Below are positions 1 to 6,711 of a stretch of 11,458 nt of DNA, piece by piece. The DNA lies in the NCBI GenBank assembly GCA_964647255.1, contig CAZYGI010000102.1, positions 1 to 11,458 of the forward strand. The letters are read 5' to 3'. Below the pieces are notes generated by a model. It saw only the letters and a program-made list of their open reading frames with translations. It did not search any database and was not told the DNA's origin. Origin of the DNA: CAWJEL01 sp964647255. GTDB lineage: Bacteria > Chloroflexota > Anaerolineae > CG2-30-64-16. A program made the translations under genes and the position numbers. Position 1 is the stretch's first letter. Each line of letters opens with the position of its first letter.

Positions 1-300
1 CGCGCATCCGCCGGCAGGGGCTGGAGCTCACGCCGGTCGGCGCCAGCACGCTGGAGTTGGGCGACACGCTGCGCGTGGTGGGCGATACGCCGGCCGTCGC
101 GCAGTTTGCCAAACTGGTCAGCGGCGATGCGCGGCGCATGGACGAGACCAACATGGTGCCGTTCCTCATCGGGCTGGTGCTGGGCATCGCACTGGGGCTG
201 ATCCCGTTCCGGTTTCCGAACGGCATGACGATTAAGCTGGGCGCCGCGGGCGGCGCGTTCCTGGTCAGCCTGGTGCTGGGCCACTTCGGCCGCATCGGCC
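1..300 (+). repeat. Direct repeat copy A, end of first transporter gene
   Basis: Bases 1-300 match 1637-1936 at a constant offset of 1636 with no gaps. By eye about 274 of 300 bases agree, and 121-210 differs at a single base. Beyond about 330 the similarity falls: 421-480 agrees at only about 34 of 60 positions. The repeat covers the end of the second TrkA-C domain and the first C-half membrane segments. Confidence 0.85.
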
Positions 301-692
301 CGTTCCGCCTGCATGTGCCCGCGGCCGCCGCAAACCTGTCAAAGGAGCTCGGGCTGATGCTCTTCCTGGGCGGCGCAGGCGCGAACGCTGGCACACAACT
401 GGTCAAGGTGATCGAGCAGCAGGGCGTCGGTTTGTTCGCTGCTGCGGCAGCAATCACGATTGTCGCCGCCCTGGTGACACTGTTGCTCACGCACTTCGCG
501 TTTAGAATGAACCTGCTCAGCACCATGGGGCTTGTTGCCGGCGTGATGACCAACCCGCCCGCACTGGCCGCGGCCGGGCACCAGACCACCACCGACGTGC
601 CCGCGGTCACCTATGCCAGCGCCTTCCCGGTGGTGCTCATCTTCAAGATTCTGCTGGTGCAAATCCTGGTGCAGATATTGCGCTTGCTCTGA
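1..692 (+). CDS. AspT/YidE/YbjL-type transporter, C-terminal part (5' end outside window)
   Basis: Partial gene. The frame is open from base 3 and ends at TGA 690-692, so 229 residues are visible. The visible part starts inside the second TrkA-C (RCK_C) domain (ELGDTLRVVGDTP), followed by a DETNMVPF linker and about five or six hydrophobic segments. It aligns without gaps to the C-terminal part of the complete paralogue that follows. The family (aspartate:alanine exchanger AspT and E. coli YidE/YbjL) has two homologous membrane halves around two cytosolic TrkA-C domains, and AspT exchanges aspartate for alanine. The substrate here is unknown. The conserved motif in this half reads GVMTNPPALAAAG, the form I expect for the family. 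The next gene starts two bases after the stop, so the two are probably co-transcribed and coupled. The internal ATG at 57 is not the start, because homology continues upstream to the window edge. Confidence 0.88.
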   Translation, partial: RIRRQGLELTPVGASTLELGDTLRVVGDTPAVAQFAKLVSGDARRMDETNMVPFLIGLVLGIALGLIPFRFPNGMTIKLGAAGGAFLVSLVLGHFGRIGPFRLHVPAAAANLSKELGLMLFLGGAGANAGTQLVKVIEQQGVGLFAAAAAITIVAALVTLLLTHFAFRMNLLSTMGLVAGVMTNPPALAAAGHQTTTDVPAVTYASAFPVVLIFKILLVQILVQILRLL

Positions 693-693
693 C

Positions 694-2337
694 ATGAGTT
701 CACTTCTTGCCGAGCAGATGTTCGTCGTTTTCCTGATCCTGGCCATCGGTTCCTGGCTGGGACGCCTGTCATGGCGCGGTCTGTCGCTTGGCAACTCCGC
801 GGTTTTCTTCGTCGGCCTCGCGTTCGGCCACTTCGGGTTCAGCGTCCCCAAACCGATCATGGATCTGGGCGTGCTGCTGTTTCTCTACGCAGTGGGCTTG
901 CAGGCAGGGCCGCGCTTCTTTCGCACTTTCCGCAAGCAAGGCGCACAGTTCATCGTCATCGCCGCGGCAGCCCTCCTGGCAGCGGGTGCGGCCGCCTGTG
1001 CGCTGGCGGCCTTGATGCATATACCCTATGCGCTGGCCGCCGGGATGTTCACCGGTGCGTTGACGAATACCCCTGCGCTGGCCGGCACGATTGAAGCGGT
1101 CTCGCGGATTGATCCGGCGCAGGCGGCGACGGTGTCGGTCGGCTACGGCATCGCCTATCCCCTCAGTGTCATCGCCATTCCGCTGGTGATGCAATTCCTG
1201 CCGAAGCTGCTGCGCCGGGATGTCAAGAGGGCCGAGACGGAGTGGCTGGCCGCGCAGCAGGCCGAGCAGCCTGCGCTCGCCAGGCGGCAGTTCAAGATCA
1301 CCAACCCCAACCTGGACGGCAAACGGCTGGTCGAGTTGGACACGCACCGGCTCACCCAGGCGAATGTCTCCCGCGTCCTGCTGCAGAGCGGCGGCGCGGC
1401 CGGCCAGGTGGTTGCAGGCACGCCCGATGTGGTATTACACCTGGGCGACATCGTGCTGGCGGTGGGCGCCGAGGATGAACTGGAAAAGCTGCGGCTGCTG
1501 GTCGGCGAGGAGGTGCAGGTAGCAATGGACGCCAACACCCACGCCGTCAGCCGCGACCTGTACGTGACCGAGGCGTCGCTGGCCGGCAAACGGCTGATGG
1601 ACCTGCACATCTGGGACCGTCATAACGTCGTCATCACGCGCATCCGCCGGCAGGGGCTGGAGCTCACGCCGGTCGGCGCCAGCACGCTGGAACTGGGCGA
1701 TACGCTGCGGGTGGTAGGCGATACGCCGGCCGTGGCGCACTTCGCCAGGCTGGTCAGCGGCGATGCGCGGCGCATGGACGAGACCAACATGGTGCCGTTC
1801 CTGATCGGGCTGGTGCTGGGCATCGCACTGGGGCTGATCCCGTTCCGGCTGTCGGATAATGTGACGATCAAGCTGGGCGCGTCCGCCGGCGCGTTCCTGG
1901 TCAGCCTGGTGCTGGGGCACTTCGGCCGCATCGGCCCGTTCCGGGTCTACGTGCCATCAGCAGCCAAGAACTTGATTCGGGAGCTGGGATTAATTCTCTT
2001 CCTGGGCGGCGCCGGGGCGAATTCCGGCGCGCAGCTACAGAAAGTGTTCGAGCAGCAGGGAGCGGGGCTCTTCATCGCGGGCCTGGCCATCGCCCTGGTT
2101 GCCGTGTTAGTGACGCTGCTGCTTGCACAGCGTGTCTACAGAATGAATGTGCTGGCGACGATGGGCCTGCTCAGCGGCGTAATGACCAATTCGACGGGGC
2201 TGGCCGTAGCGAACTCGAAGACGAGCACCGACGTGCCCGCGGTCGCCTACGCGAGCTCCCTGCCGGTGGTGATCATCTTCAAGATTCTGCTGGCGCAGAT
2301 CATCGTGCCGGTGTTGCGGCTGTTTGGCGGCTCATGA
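694..2337 (+). CDS. AspT/YidE/YbjL-type transporter, complete
   Basis: 547 residues, the usual length for this family (about 540-560). Visible order: an N-terminal membrane half at about residues 5-180 with the motif GALTNTPALAG; a TrkA-C domain at about 200-278; a second TrkA-C domain at about 284-360; and a C-terminal membrane half at about 366-545. The two halves resemble each other (GLAFGHFG versus LVLGHFG). TrkA-C domains usually bind small ligands that control transport, so a gated organic-acid or amino-acid antiporter is likely; the substrate cannot be told. I chose ATG 694, in frame and two bases after the upstream stop. An open frame reaches back to 613, but that start lies inside the upstream gene and adds a non-family leader. 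There is no good Shine-Dalgarno, which fits coupled translation. Oddity: the C-half motif reads GVMTNSTGLAVAN, losing the PAL seen in the sister gene. The 3' end overlaps the convergent mgtC-like gene by six bases. Confidence 0.9.
   Translation: MSSLLAEQMFVVFLILAIGSWLGRLSWRGLSLGNSAVFFVGLAFGHFGFSVPKPIMDLGVLLFLYAVGLQAGPRFFRTFRKQGAQFIVIAAAALLAAGAAACALAALMHIPYALAAGMFTGALTNTPALAGTIEAVSRIDPAQAATVSVGYGIAYPLSVIAIPLVMQFLPKLLRRDVKRAETEWLAAQQAEQPALARRQFKITNPNLDGKRLVELDTHRLTQANVSRVLLQSGGAAGQVVAGTPDVVLHLGDIVLAVGAEDELEKLRLLVGEEVQVAMDANTHAVSRDLYVTEASLAGKRLMDLHIWDRHNVVITRIRRQGLELTPVGASTLELGDTLRVVGDTPAVAHFARLVSGDARRMDETNMVPFLIGLVLGIALGLIPFRLSDNVTIKLGASAGAFLVSLVLGHFGRIGPFRVYVPSAAKNLIRELGLILFLGGAGANSGAQLQKVFEQQGAGLFIAGLAIALVAVLVTLLLAQRVYRMNVLATMGLLSGVMTNSTGLAVANSKTSTDVPAVAYASSLPVVIIFKILLAQIIVPVLRLFGGS
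1637..1936 (+). repeat. Direct repeat copy B, inside second transporter gene
   Basis: Partner of bases 1-300, same orientation, offset 1636. It lies inside the second transporter gene and covers the same domain boundary. The high identity here, against poor identity further 3', suggests recent gene conversion or unequal crossing-over between tandem paralogues. Confidence 0.85.
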
Positions 2338-2338
2338 G
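2331..2338. other. Palindrome holding both convergent stop codons
   Basis: The perfect palindrome CTCATGAG contains TGA (2335-2337), the stop of the plus-strand transporter, and TGA on the other strand (2332-2334), the stop of the mgtC-like gene. The genes share six bases, so any transcription terminator for either must lie inside the other. Confidence 0.9.
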
Positions 2339-2982
2339 TAGTCAAACTCCTTCACCTCGGGATCAACGATCAGCGTCTTGACGACCTGGTCGTGGCCTTC
2401 TACCCGTCCCGCGGCTTTGATGCTGATCAACAGCACATCGCCGTGTTTGCTCTGACTTTCGCTTCTGATCTGCAATTTACACTTCCGGAACAACTCTGCC
2501 AGTTCGGCGCCCTTCCCGGCTTTGAGCACGGTGGTTGCCTGGTAGAGGCGCGTCAGCCGTGAAGCCTCCAGGCGAGTCTCGAGAATGGGCAACGCCCACA
2601 AAACGAGCAGCGCCAGGAACGCGATCAGTGTGGTGAAGAGCAGATAGCCGCCCCCGGCCCCGATCCCCAACGCCGCGGCCAGCCACACGGTCGCCGCGGT
2701 CGTCAACCCCTTCACCTGGCGGCCCTGGTGCAGGATCACCCCGGCGCCCAGGAAGCCCACCCCGGTCACGATCTGTGCGGTGATCCGGGCAGGGTCATTG
2801 GGTCCGCCGATGTGGAGCGAGAAGATGGTGAACAGGGCCGATCCGACAGAGATCAGGATGATGGTGCGCAGGCCGGCCGTCTTATCGTGGTATTCCCGTT
2901 CAGCGCCGATGATCGCACCGACCAGGAGCGCGCACAGCACCTTGATCAAATCCTGCGGTTCCAACAACAGCCAGTTTGCCAT
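2332..2982 (-). CDS. MgtC/SapB family membrane protein
   Basis: 216 residues. The MgtC core covers about residues 10-140 with four or five hydrophobic segments. Family motifs are clear: GAIIGAEREYHDKTAGLRT at 22-40, ARITAQIVTGVGFLGAGVIL at 65-84 and VKGLTTAATVW at 90-100. A cytosolic C-terminal domain of about 70 residues follows (about 145-216), like the ACT-like tail of long MgtC proteins. Family members aid survival in low magnesium or inside hosts, and Salmonella MgtC acts on the F-type ATP synthase; whether this one does either is not shown. Start ATG 2980-2982 has an AAGGGAG ribosome site at 2991-2997, eight bases upstream. It sits 43 bases after the upstream methyltransferase and is probably the last gene of the minus-strand run. 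It converges on the transporter with a six-base overlap and no space for a terminator. Confidence 0.92.
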   Translation of the reverse strand: MANWLLLEPQDLIKVLCALLVGAIIGAEREYHDKTAGLRTIILISVGSALFTIFSLHIGGPNDPARITAQIVTGVGFLGAGVILHQGRQVKGLTTAATVWLAAALGIGAGGGYLLFTTLIAFLALLVLWALPILETRLEASRLTRLYQATTVLKAGKGAELAELFRKCKLQIRSESQSKHGDVLLISIKAAGRVEGHDQVVKTLIVDPEVKEFDYS

Positions 2983-3025
2983 GGTATCGTCTCCCTTATT
3001 CTTGTCGGACGGATTATTCCCCGCC

Positions 3026-3805
3026 CTACGGCTTGATTGCCCGCGTGGCGAAGAAAGTCGGCATATACTGCGAGAGCAGGTCGTTCTCTTCCGGCGGATA
3101 GCGATCCTCGAAAAAGGCAGCGAGCAGGAACCCCGCCGCGAGCTGCCCGCCGATCTGATCGTCCAGCGTGTGGCTGAACTCCAGCGGCCACCCCTTCGCC
3201 AGGTAGGCCGCCCGCGCCGCCTCCGACAGGCTCTCGGTGTCCGAATAAGGCAGCTTGAATTTCACCTCAAGCCGGTGTTCACGGTCGAGCAAATCCAGAT
3301 CGAAGATGTAGATGTCCGGGTTGTTGAACCCCGCCAACAGCGCGCCGCCGGCCCGTAGCACGCGATACGCCTCGCGCCACACGGGCCGCACATCGGCTGC
3401 AAAGATGTTCGAGACGGGGTGGAAGATCAAATCGAAGCTGGCGTCGGCGAAGGCTGAGAGATCAGCCATGTCGCCCTCGACCGTGCGGATGTCCAGACCT
3501 TCCCGTTCGGCCACCAGCCGGTCCTGCGCCAGTTGCCGCGGCGAGTTGTCGAAGACGGTCACGCGGGCGCCGGCCGCGGCCAGGATCGGCCCTTGCTGCC
3601 CGCCGCCCGACGCCAGGCAGAGCACGTCCGCGCCGGCCAGCGGCGGGAACCATGCCCGCGGCACCTGGATCGTCGGCGTCAGCAGGATCGTCCACTCCCC
3701 GCCGCGCGCCGCGGCCACGACCTCGCGGCTCACCGGGATCGTCCACTGGTTGCCGTCCGCCACCTGGCGGTTCCAGGCCTCACGATTATAGGCTCGAACA
3801 TCCAT
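3026..3805 (-). CDS. Class I SAM-dependent methyltransferase (SGGGQQG type)
   Basis: 259 residues from the chosen start. Motif I is LCLASGGGQQGPILAAAGA at about residues 62-80, an unusual Gly-rich SAM loop followed by VTVFDNS, whose Asp should bind the SAM ribose. Then come EGDMADLSAF (motif II region), FDLIFHPVSN (motif III/IV) and YRVLRAGGALLAGF (motif V). This matches a subfamily annotated only as methyltransferase; its substrate is not known to me. Three ATGs lie in a row at 3811, 3808 and 3805. A GAGGAG site touches the first and is six bases from the third, so ATG 3805 is best spaced. Using 3811 instead would give a four-base ATGA overlap with the upstream gene's stop. An in-frame extension back to 3931 is rejected, since it lies in the upstream methyltransferase. 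Ends TAG at 3026-3028. Confidence 0.85.
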   Translation of the reverse strand: MDVRAYNREAWNRQVADGNQWTIPVSREVVAAARGGEWTILLTPTIQVPRAWFPPLAGADVLCLASGGGQQGPILAAAGARVTVFDNSPRQLAQDRLVAEREGLDIRTVEGDMADLSAFADASFDLIFHPVSNIFAADVRPVWREAYRVLRAGGALLAGFNNPDIYIFDLDLLDREHRLEVKFKLPYSDTESLSEAARAAYLAKGWPLEFSHTLDDQIGGQLAAGFLLAAFFEDRYPPEENDLLSQYMPTFFATRAIKP

Positions 3806-3807
3806 CA

Positions 3808-4701
3808 TCATCTCCTCGCGCCTATCATCTTTCGCTCGTCTGGCATGCAACTTGGCCGTCGCGCGATCATCGAGAAGGTCATCGGGATACGCGCTTTCAG
3901 CTCCGGCTTGAGCATGGGGAAGCCATCCCAATACTCATCACGGTGCTCGCCGAAGTGCTCAACAACCAGGCCCGCCCGGCACAACGCCCCGAAGATCGCG
4001 GAAAGCGGCCACAGGCGCTCGTATTTGCGCGTTTGCTGCTCCACCGGCACGACCAGCTCGCCGATATAGGTTGCCGGCCAGCCCTGCGACGAGTCGCTGT
4101 GCGCGAAGTAGTCGATGTTGGTGGGGACCAGATCGGCCGTGTCCCAGGCAAACAGCCAGTTGACGGGGTGGTCATCGAACAGGCTCAAGATGCCGCCGGG
4201 CTTGAGCAGCCGCGCGATGGCCGCGGCCCAGCCGTCCAGGTCATGCAGCCAGCAGAGCGCGCCGCGGCCGGTGTAGACCAGGTCGGCCGTGCCGTCCAGC
4301 TCGTGCGGCGTGTCGAGGACGTCGCAGCGATACCACCTGGCCGGCGCGGCCAGCGCCTCGCTGACCCGCCGGGCGTTGGCGATGTGCACGTCGGAGATAT
4401 CCACGCCCACCACCTCCGCCACGCCCTCGTTCCAGAGGGACAGCGTGTCGCGGCCCGACGCGCATTGGAGATGGATCGCCACGCCGCACCACGCGCGGAG
4501 GTCGCCCAGGTTGGCGCGCTCGACCGGGTGCAAATTGCTCCCGCCCGCGCGCAGGAAGGCGATGGTCTCCGCGATCTCATCAGTGTAGCGCACCGCGCCT
4601 TCGTTCCACGCGGCCCGATTTGCTTCGTGGCGGGCGCGCACCTCTGCGGCATCCACAGCGGGCGTGTTGGGCACGAAGTCAGGAATGAACGGTTCTACCA
4701 C
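3808..4701 (-). CDS. Class I SAM-dependent methyltransferase (HLQCASGRDTLSL type)
   Basis: 297 residues. A helical N-terminal part (about 15-70) precedes the SAM fold. Motif I is HLQCASGRDTLSLW at 77-90, with the ribose-binding acid in VVGVDIS (Asp101). CDVLDTP, ADLVYTGRGALCWL and LLKPGGILSLFDDHP follow in the usual order. The C-terminal third, rich in aromatic residues, probably forms the substrate site. The substrate is unknown, and it is a different subfamily from the methyltransferase just downstream. I chose GTG 4699-4701: GAGGAG lies seven bases upstream, and family-like sequence begins there. The frame is open to 4878, but that stretch is the phosphatase gene read in another frame. The start overlaps the phosphatase by 23 bases, and the stop overlaps the next gene's ATG run. 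Confidence 0.86.
   Translation of the reverse strand: MVEPFIPDFVPNTPAVDAAEVRARHEANRAAWNEGAVRYTDEIAETIAFLRAGGSNLHPVERANLGDLRAWCGVAIHLQCASGRDTLSLWNEGVAEVVGVDISDVHIANARRVSEALAAPARWYRCDVLDTPHELDGTADLVYTGRGALCWLHDLDGWAAAIARLLKPGGILSLFDDHPVNWLFAWDTADLVPTNIDYFAHSDSSQGWPATYIGELVVPVEQQTRKYERLWPLSAIFGALCRAGLVVEHFGEHRDEYWDGFPMLKPELKARIPMTFSMIARRPSCMPDERKMIGARR
3812..3817 (-). promoter_or_regulatory. Ribosome binding site GAGGAG next to triple ATG
   Basis: On the minus strand GAGGAG is followed at once by ATGATGATG. It lies within the last codons of the upstream methyltransferase. Spacing to the three ATGs is 0, 3 and 6 bases, which favours the third (3805). The upstream stop TGA (3808-3810) lies within the same run, so termination and re-initiation are directly coupled. 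Confidence 0.7.
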
Positions 4702-5179
4702 GCAGCATCTCCTCAATGAACGCCTGCCAGGCCGGATACTCGGCCGGATCCCAGATGGTCTGCAGGTCGGGCAGCGCGTCTTCGAGCGGCCAGCCCAGCC
4801 GCAGCACGCGGTAGAGCAGCATGAAGGCCGAAGCGCGGTAGTTGGCCGCGCAGTGGACGTACACGCGCCGGCCCGCATGGTGATCCATGAGCTCGAAGAA
4901 CCGCTCCAGGTCGGTGAGCGTAGGCTGCGCCCAGATCACAGGGATGTGCTCGTAGATCATGCCCAACCGCTCGACCGTGCCCCGTTCGTCGGGGAGCGCG
5001 CGCGGCTCATCGCCCGGCAGCAGGTTAATCACGACCTCGAAGCCCGCGGCCGCGGCCGCAGACAACTGCGCTTCGGTCGGCAGGCCGGAAGTGATGAGGT
5101 CCGGCCCCAGGCGACGATAGTTGCGAATGGACCGCAGCCCTTCCTCCAGAATCGTGTCCACTGTCTCCTCGAGGCTCAT
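4679..5179 (-). CDS. Tyrosine/dual-specificity phosphatase-like protein
   Basis: 166 residues from ATG 5177-5179. It resembles the small bacterial phosphatase-like family related to DUF442: TSGLPTEAQL at 30-39, VVINLLPGDE at 49-58, PVIWAQPTLTDLERFF at 80-95, and the signature VHCAANYRASAF at 108-119. Cys110 would be the nucleophile and Arg115 the phosphate-binding residue. The spacing is Cys-X4-Arg, one residue shorter than the usual Cys-X5-Arg, so activity is likely but not certain. Asp90 is a possible general acid. The start is unsure: ATG 5299 is also in frame, with GGAGGAG ten bases upstream, and would add 40 residues; I prefer 5179 because the family-like sequence begins near there. It overlaps the next methyltransferase by 23 bases, which suggests one functional unit. 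Confidence 0.75.
   Translation of the reverse strand: MSLEETVDTILEEGLRSIRNYRRLGPDLITSGLPTEAQLSAAAAAGFEVVINLLPGDEPRALPDERGTVERLGMIYEHIPVIWAQPTLTDLERFFELMDHHAGRRVYVHCAANYRASAFMLLYRVLRLGWPLEDALPDLQTIWDPAEYPAWQAFIEEMLRGRTVHS
4709..4714 (-). promoter_or_regulatory. Ribosome binding site deciding the GTG start at 4701
   Basis: GAGGAG on the minus strand ends seven bases before GTG 4701. It lies within the last codons of the upstream phosphatase. The adjacent ATG (4706-4708) is in the phosphatase frame, so it is not a competing start for the methyltransferase. Confidence 0.75.
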
Positions 5180-5327
5180 TGCGTTGTTATCCACCACGGC
5201 CCAGCCTTGTTTGCCGACTGCACGAGATTCTTTGCTGACAACTCGCCGTAACGAAAGTCGAGCCGTCAACCCGCTCAGAACGATAGACGCCAACTTCATG
5301 AACTGCTGCGCTCCTCCGCCCCTCCAC
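5180..5327 (-). other. Gap between proA and phosphatase, or N-terminal extension
   Basis: The 148 bases are in frame with the phosphatase and have no stop codon. GGAGGAG lies ten bases before an in-frame ATG at 5297-5299. Base composition is less GC-rich than the neighbours, and the translation (MKLASIVLSGLTARLSLRR) resembles no domain I know. I see no convincing promoter or terminator here. Confidence 0.5.
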
Positions 5328-6593
5328 TCACTCCCGCACGTGCCCGTTCCCAATCCCGATCCATTTGTACGTCGTCAGCTCCTCCAGCCCCATCGGCCCG
5401 CGGGCGTGGAGCTTCTGCGTGCTGACCGCGACCTCCGCGCCGAGGCCGAACTGGCCGCCGTCGGTGAAGCGGGTGCTGGCGTTGACGTACACCGCAGCAG
5501 AATTGATCTCATTGACGAAACGTTCCGCGTTGCGAAAATCGTTGGTCAGGATGCTGTCGGAGTGCTCGGTGCTGTGCTCCTGGATGTGCGCAATGGCCTG
5601 ATCAAGCGAGTCCACGATCTTCACGCCCAGGACCAGCGCCATCCACTCGGTGTCGAAGTCGTCCGGGCCGGCCGGGAGGAACTTCGCCCCGCCTGCGTTG
5701 CCTTCCAGGATAGCGAACGCATCGGGCGCCGCGCGCAGCTCGACCTTGCTCCGCGCCAGCCGCTCGGCCAAAGCGGGCAGGAACGCTGCGGCAACCGCCC
5801 GGTGCAGCAGGACGGTGTCCAGCGCGTTGCAGACGCTCGGCCGCTGCACCTTGGCGTTCTCGATGATGTCGAGCGCCCGGACGGGATCGGCGGTCTCGTC
5901 CACAAAGATGTGGCAGATGCCCATCCCGCCGGTGATCACCGGGATCGTCGCCTGCTCGCGGCAGAGGCGATGCAAGGCCGCGCCCCCGCGCGGGATGATC
6001 ATGTCCACGTACTTGTCCAGCCGCAGCAGCGCCGTCACCAGCGCCCGGTCGGGGTCGGTGATGGTCTGCACGCCCGCGGCCGGGAGGCCGGAGGCTGCCA
6101 GCGCGTCCTGGATCACCTGCGTGAGCGCCAGGTTGCTGTGCAACGTCTCACTGCCCCCGCGGAGGATCGCCGCGTTGCCGGTCTTGAGGCAGAGCGTTGC
6201 GATGTCAATCGTCACATTCGGCCGCGCCTCGTAGATCACGCCGATGACGCCGATGGGGATGCGCCGCTTGCACAACCGCATCCCGTTCGGCAGTACGCGG
6301 CCGTCGTACTCCGCGCCGACCGGATCGGGGAGCGCCGCGACATGCCGGGTGTCGGCCGCGAGCGCGGCGAGCCGCACCTCGTTCAGCAGCAGCCGGTCGA
6401 GCAGCGCGTCGCTGAGCCCCCGGGCGCGGCCGGCGGCGATGTCCTCGGCGTTCGCGGCCAGGACCGTCGCGGCTTGCGCTTCGAGCGCGTCGGCGATCGC
6501 CAGCAGCGCCGCATTCTTCCGCGCCGTCGGCAGAACCGCCAGTTGCCGGCTCGCCGCGCGGGCGGCCTGACCCATGGAATTTAGATCGGTCAT
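5328..6593 (-). CDS. proA: Gamma-glutamyl phosphate reductase
   Basis: 421 residues, full length for ProA (about 415-420). It reduces L-glutamyl 5-phosphate with NADPH to glutamate semialdehyde, the second step of proline synthesis (EC 1.2.1.41), in the cytosol. It has the aldehyde-dehydrogenase fold. Motifs: IPIGVIGVIYEARPNVTID, LKTGNAAILRGGSE, and PSVCNALDT with the catalytic Cys255 in the middle. The C-terminal STRFTDGGQFGLGAEVAVST is typical. Start ATG 6591-6593 has GGAGAG at 6600-6605, six bases upstream. It follows proB on the same strand after 118 bases that hold an inverted repeat, and ends 148 bases before the phosphatase start. All key residues I can check are present. Confidence 0.97.
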   Translation of the reverse strand: MTDLNSMGQAARAASRQLAVLPTARKNAALLAIADALEAQAATVLAANAEDIAAGRARGLSDALLDRLLLNEVRLAALAADTRHVAALPDPVGAEYDGRVLPNGMRLCKRRIPIGVIGVIYEARPNVTIDIATLCLKTGNAAILRGGSETLHSNLALTQVIQDALAASGLPAAGVQTITDPDRALVTALLRLDKYVDMIIPRGGAALHRLCREQATIPVITGGMGICHIFVDETADPVRALDIIENAKVQRPSVCNALDTVLLHRAVAAAFLPALAERLARSKVELRAAPDAFAILEGNAGGAKFLPAGPDDFDTEWMALVLGVKIVDSLDQAIAHIQEHSTEHSDSILTNDFRNAERFVNEINSAAVYVNASTRFTDGGQFGLGAEVAVSTQKLHARGPMGLEELTTYKWIGIGNGHVRE

Positions 6594-6618
6594 GGAATTC
6601 TCTCCGATAACGGATCCC

Positions 6619-6698
6619 CACCACCAAGGCCCAAAGACACAAAGCTCATCAAGATAGAAAACCTTTGTGATCCTTCGTGTCCTCGTGCCTTTGTGGTG
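6619..6698. repeat. Inverted repeat of octamer units between proB and proA
   Basis: The left arm (6619-6644) pairs with the right arm (6673-6698) at about 21 of 26 positions around a 28-base centre. The arms are built of octamers near CACRAAGR. On the plus strand: CACCAAGG (6622), CCCAAAGA (6630), CACAAAGC (6638). On the minus strand: CACAAAGG (6688-6695), CACGAGGA (6680-6687), CACGAAGG (6672-6679), CACAAAGG (6662-6669). An inner perfect seven-base pair, 6638-6644 with 6663-6669, allows a second fold. It fills most of the gap and is less GC-rich than the genes. I recall similar CACCACAAAG-type repeats between genes in several high-GC phyla. In the transcript it could act as a hairpin between proB and proA. 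Confidence 0.75.
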
Positions 6699-6711
6699 AG
6701 GTCTCTCCGTT

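Noticed and set aside
613..693. Upstream extension of the second transporter to 613
   Set aside because: It lies inside the first transporter gene and adds Cys/Arg-rich sequence not seen in the family; ATG 694 begins the hydrophobic N-terminus.
3652..4719. Plus-strand open frame across both methyltransferases
   Set aside because: Spans two opposite-strand genes with clear SAM motifs; no domain in the translation.
4702..4878. Upstream extension of the first methyltransferase to 4878
   Set aside because: This is the phosphatase gene in another frame; GTG 4701 has an ideal ribosome site.
5121..6584. Long plus-strand open frame (487 codons) across proA
   Set aside because: It is antisense to proA, whose motifs and length are certain; the translation is Arg/Asp-rich without any domain, as expected in GC-rich DNA.
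6619..6698. CRISPR-like array from the repeated octamers
   Set aside because: Units are eight bases, adjacent and in opposing orientation without spacers.
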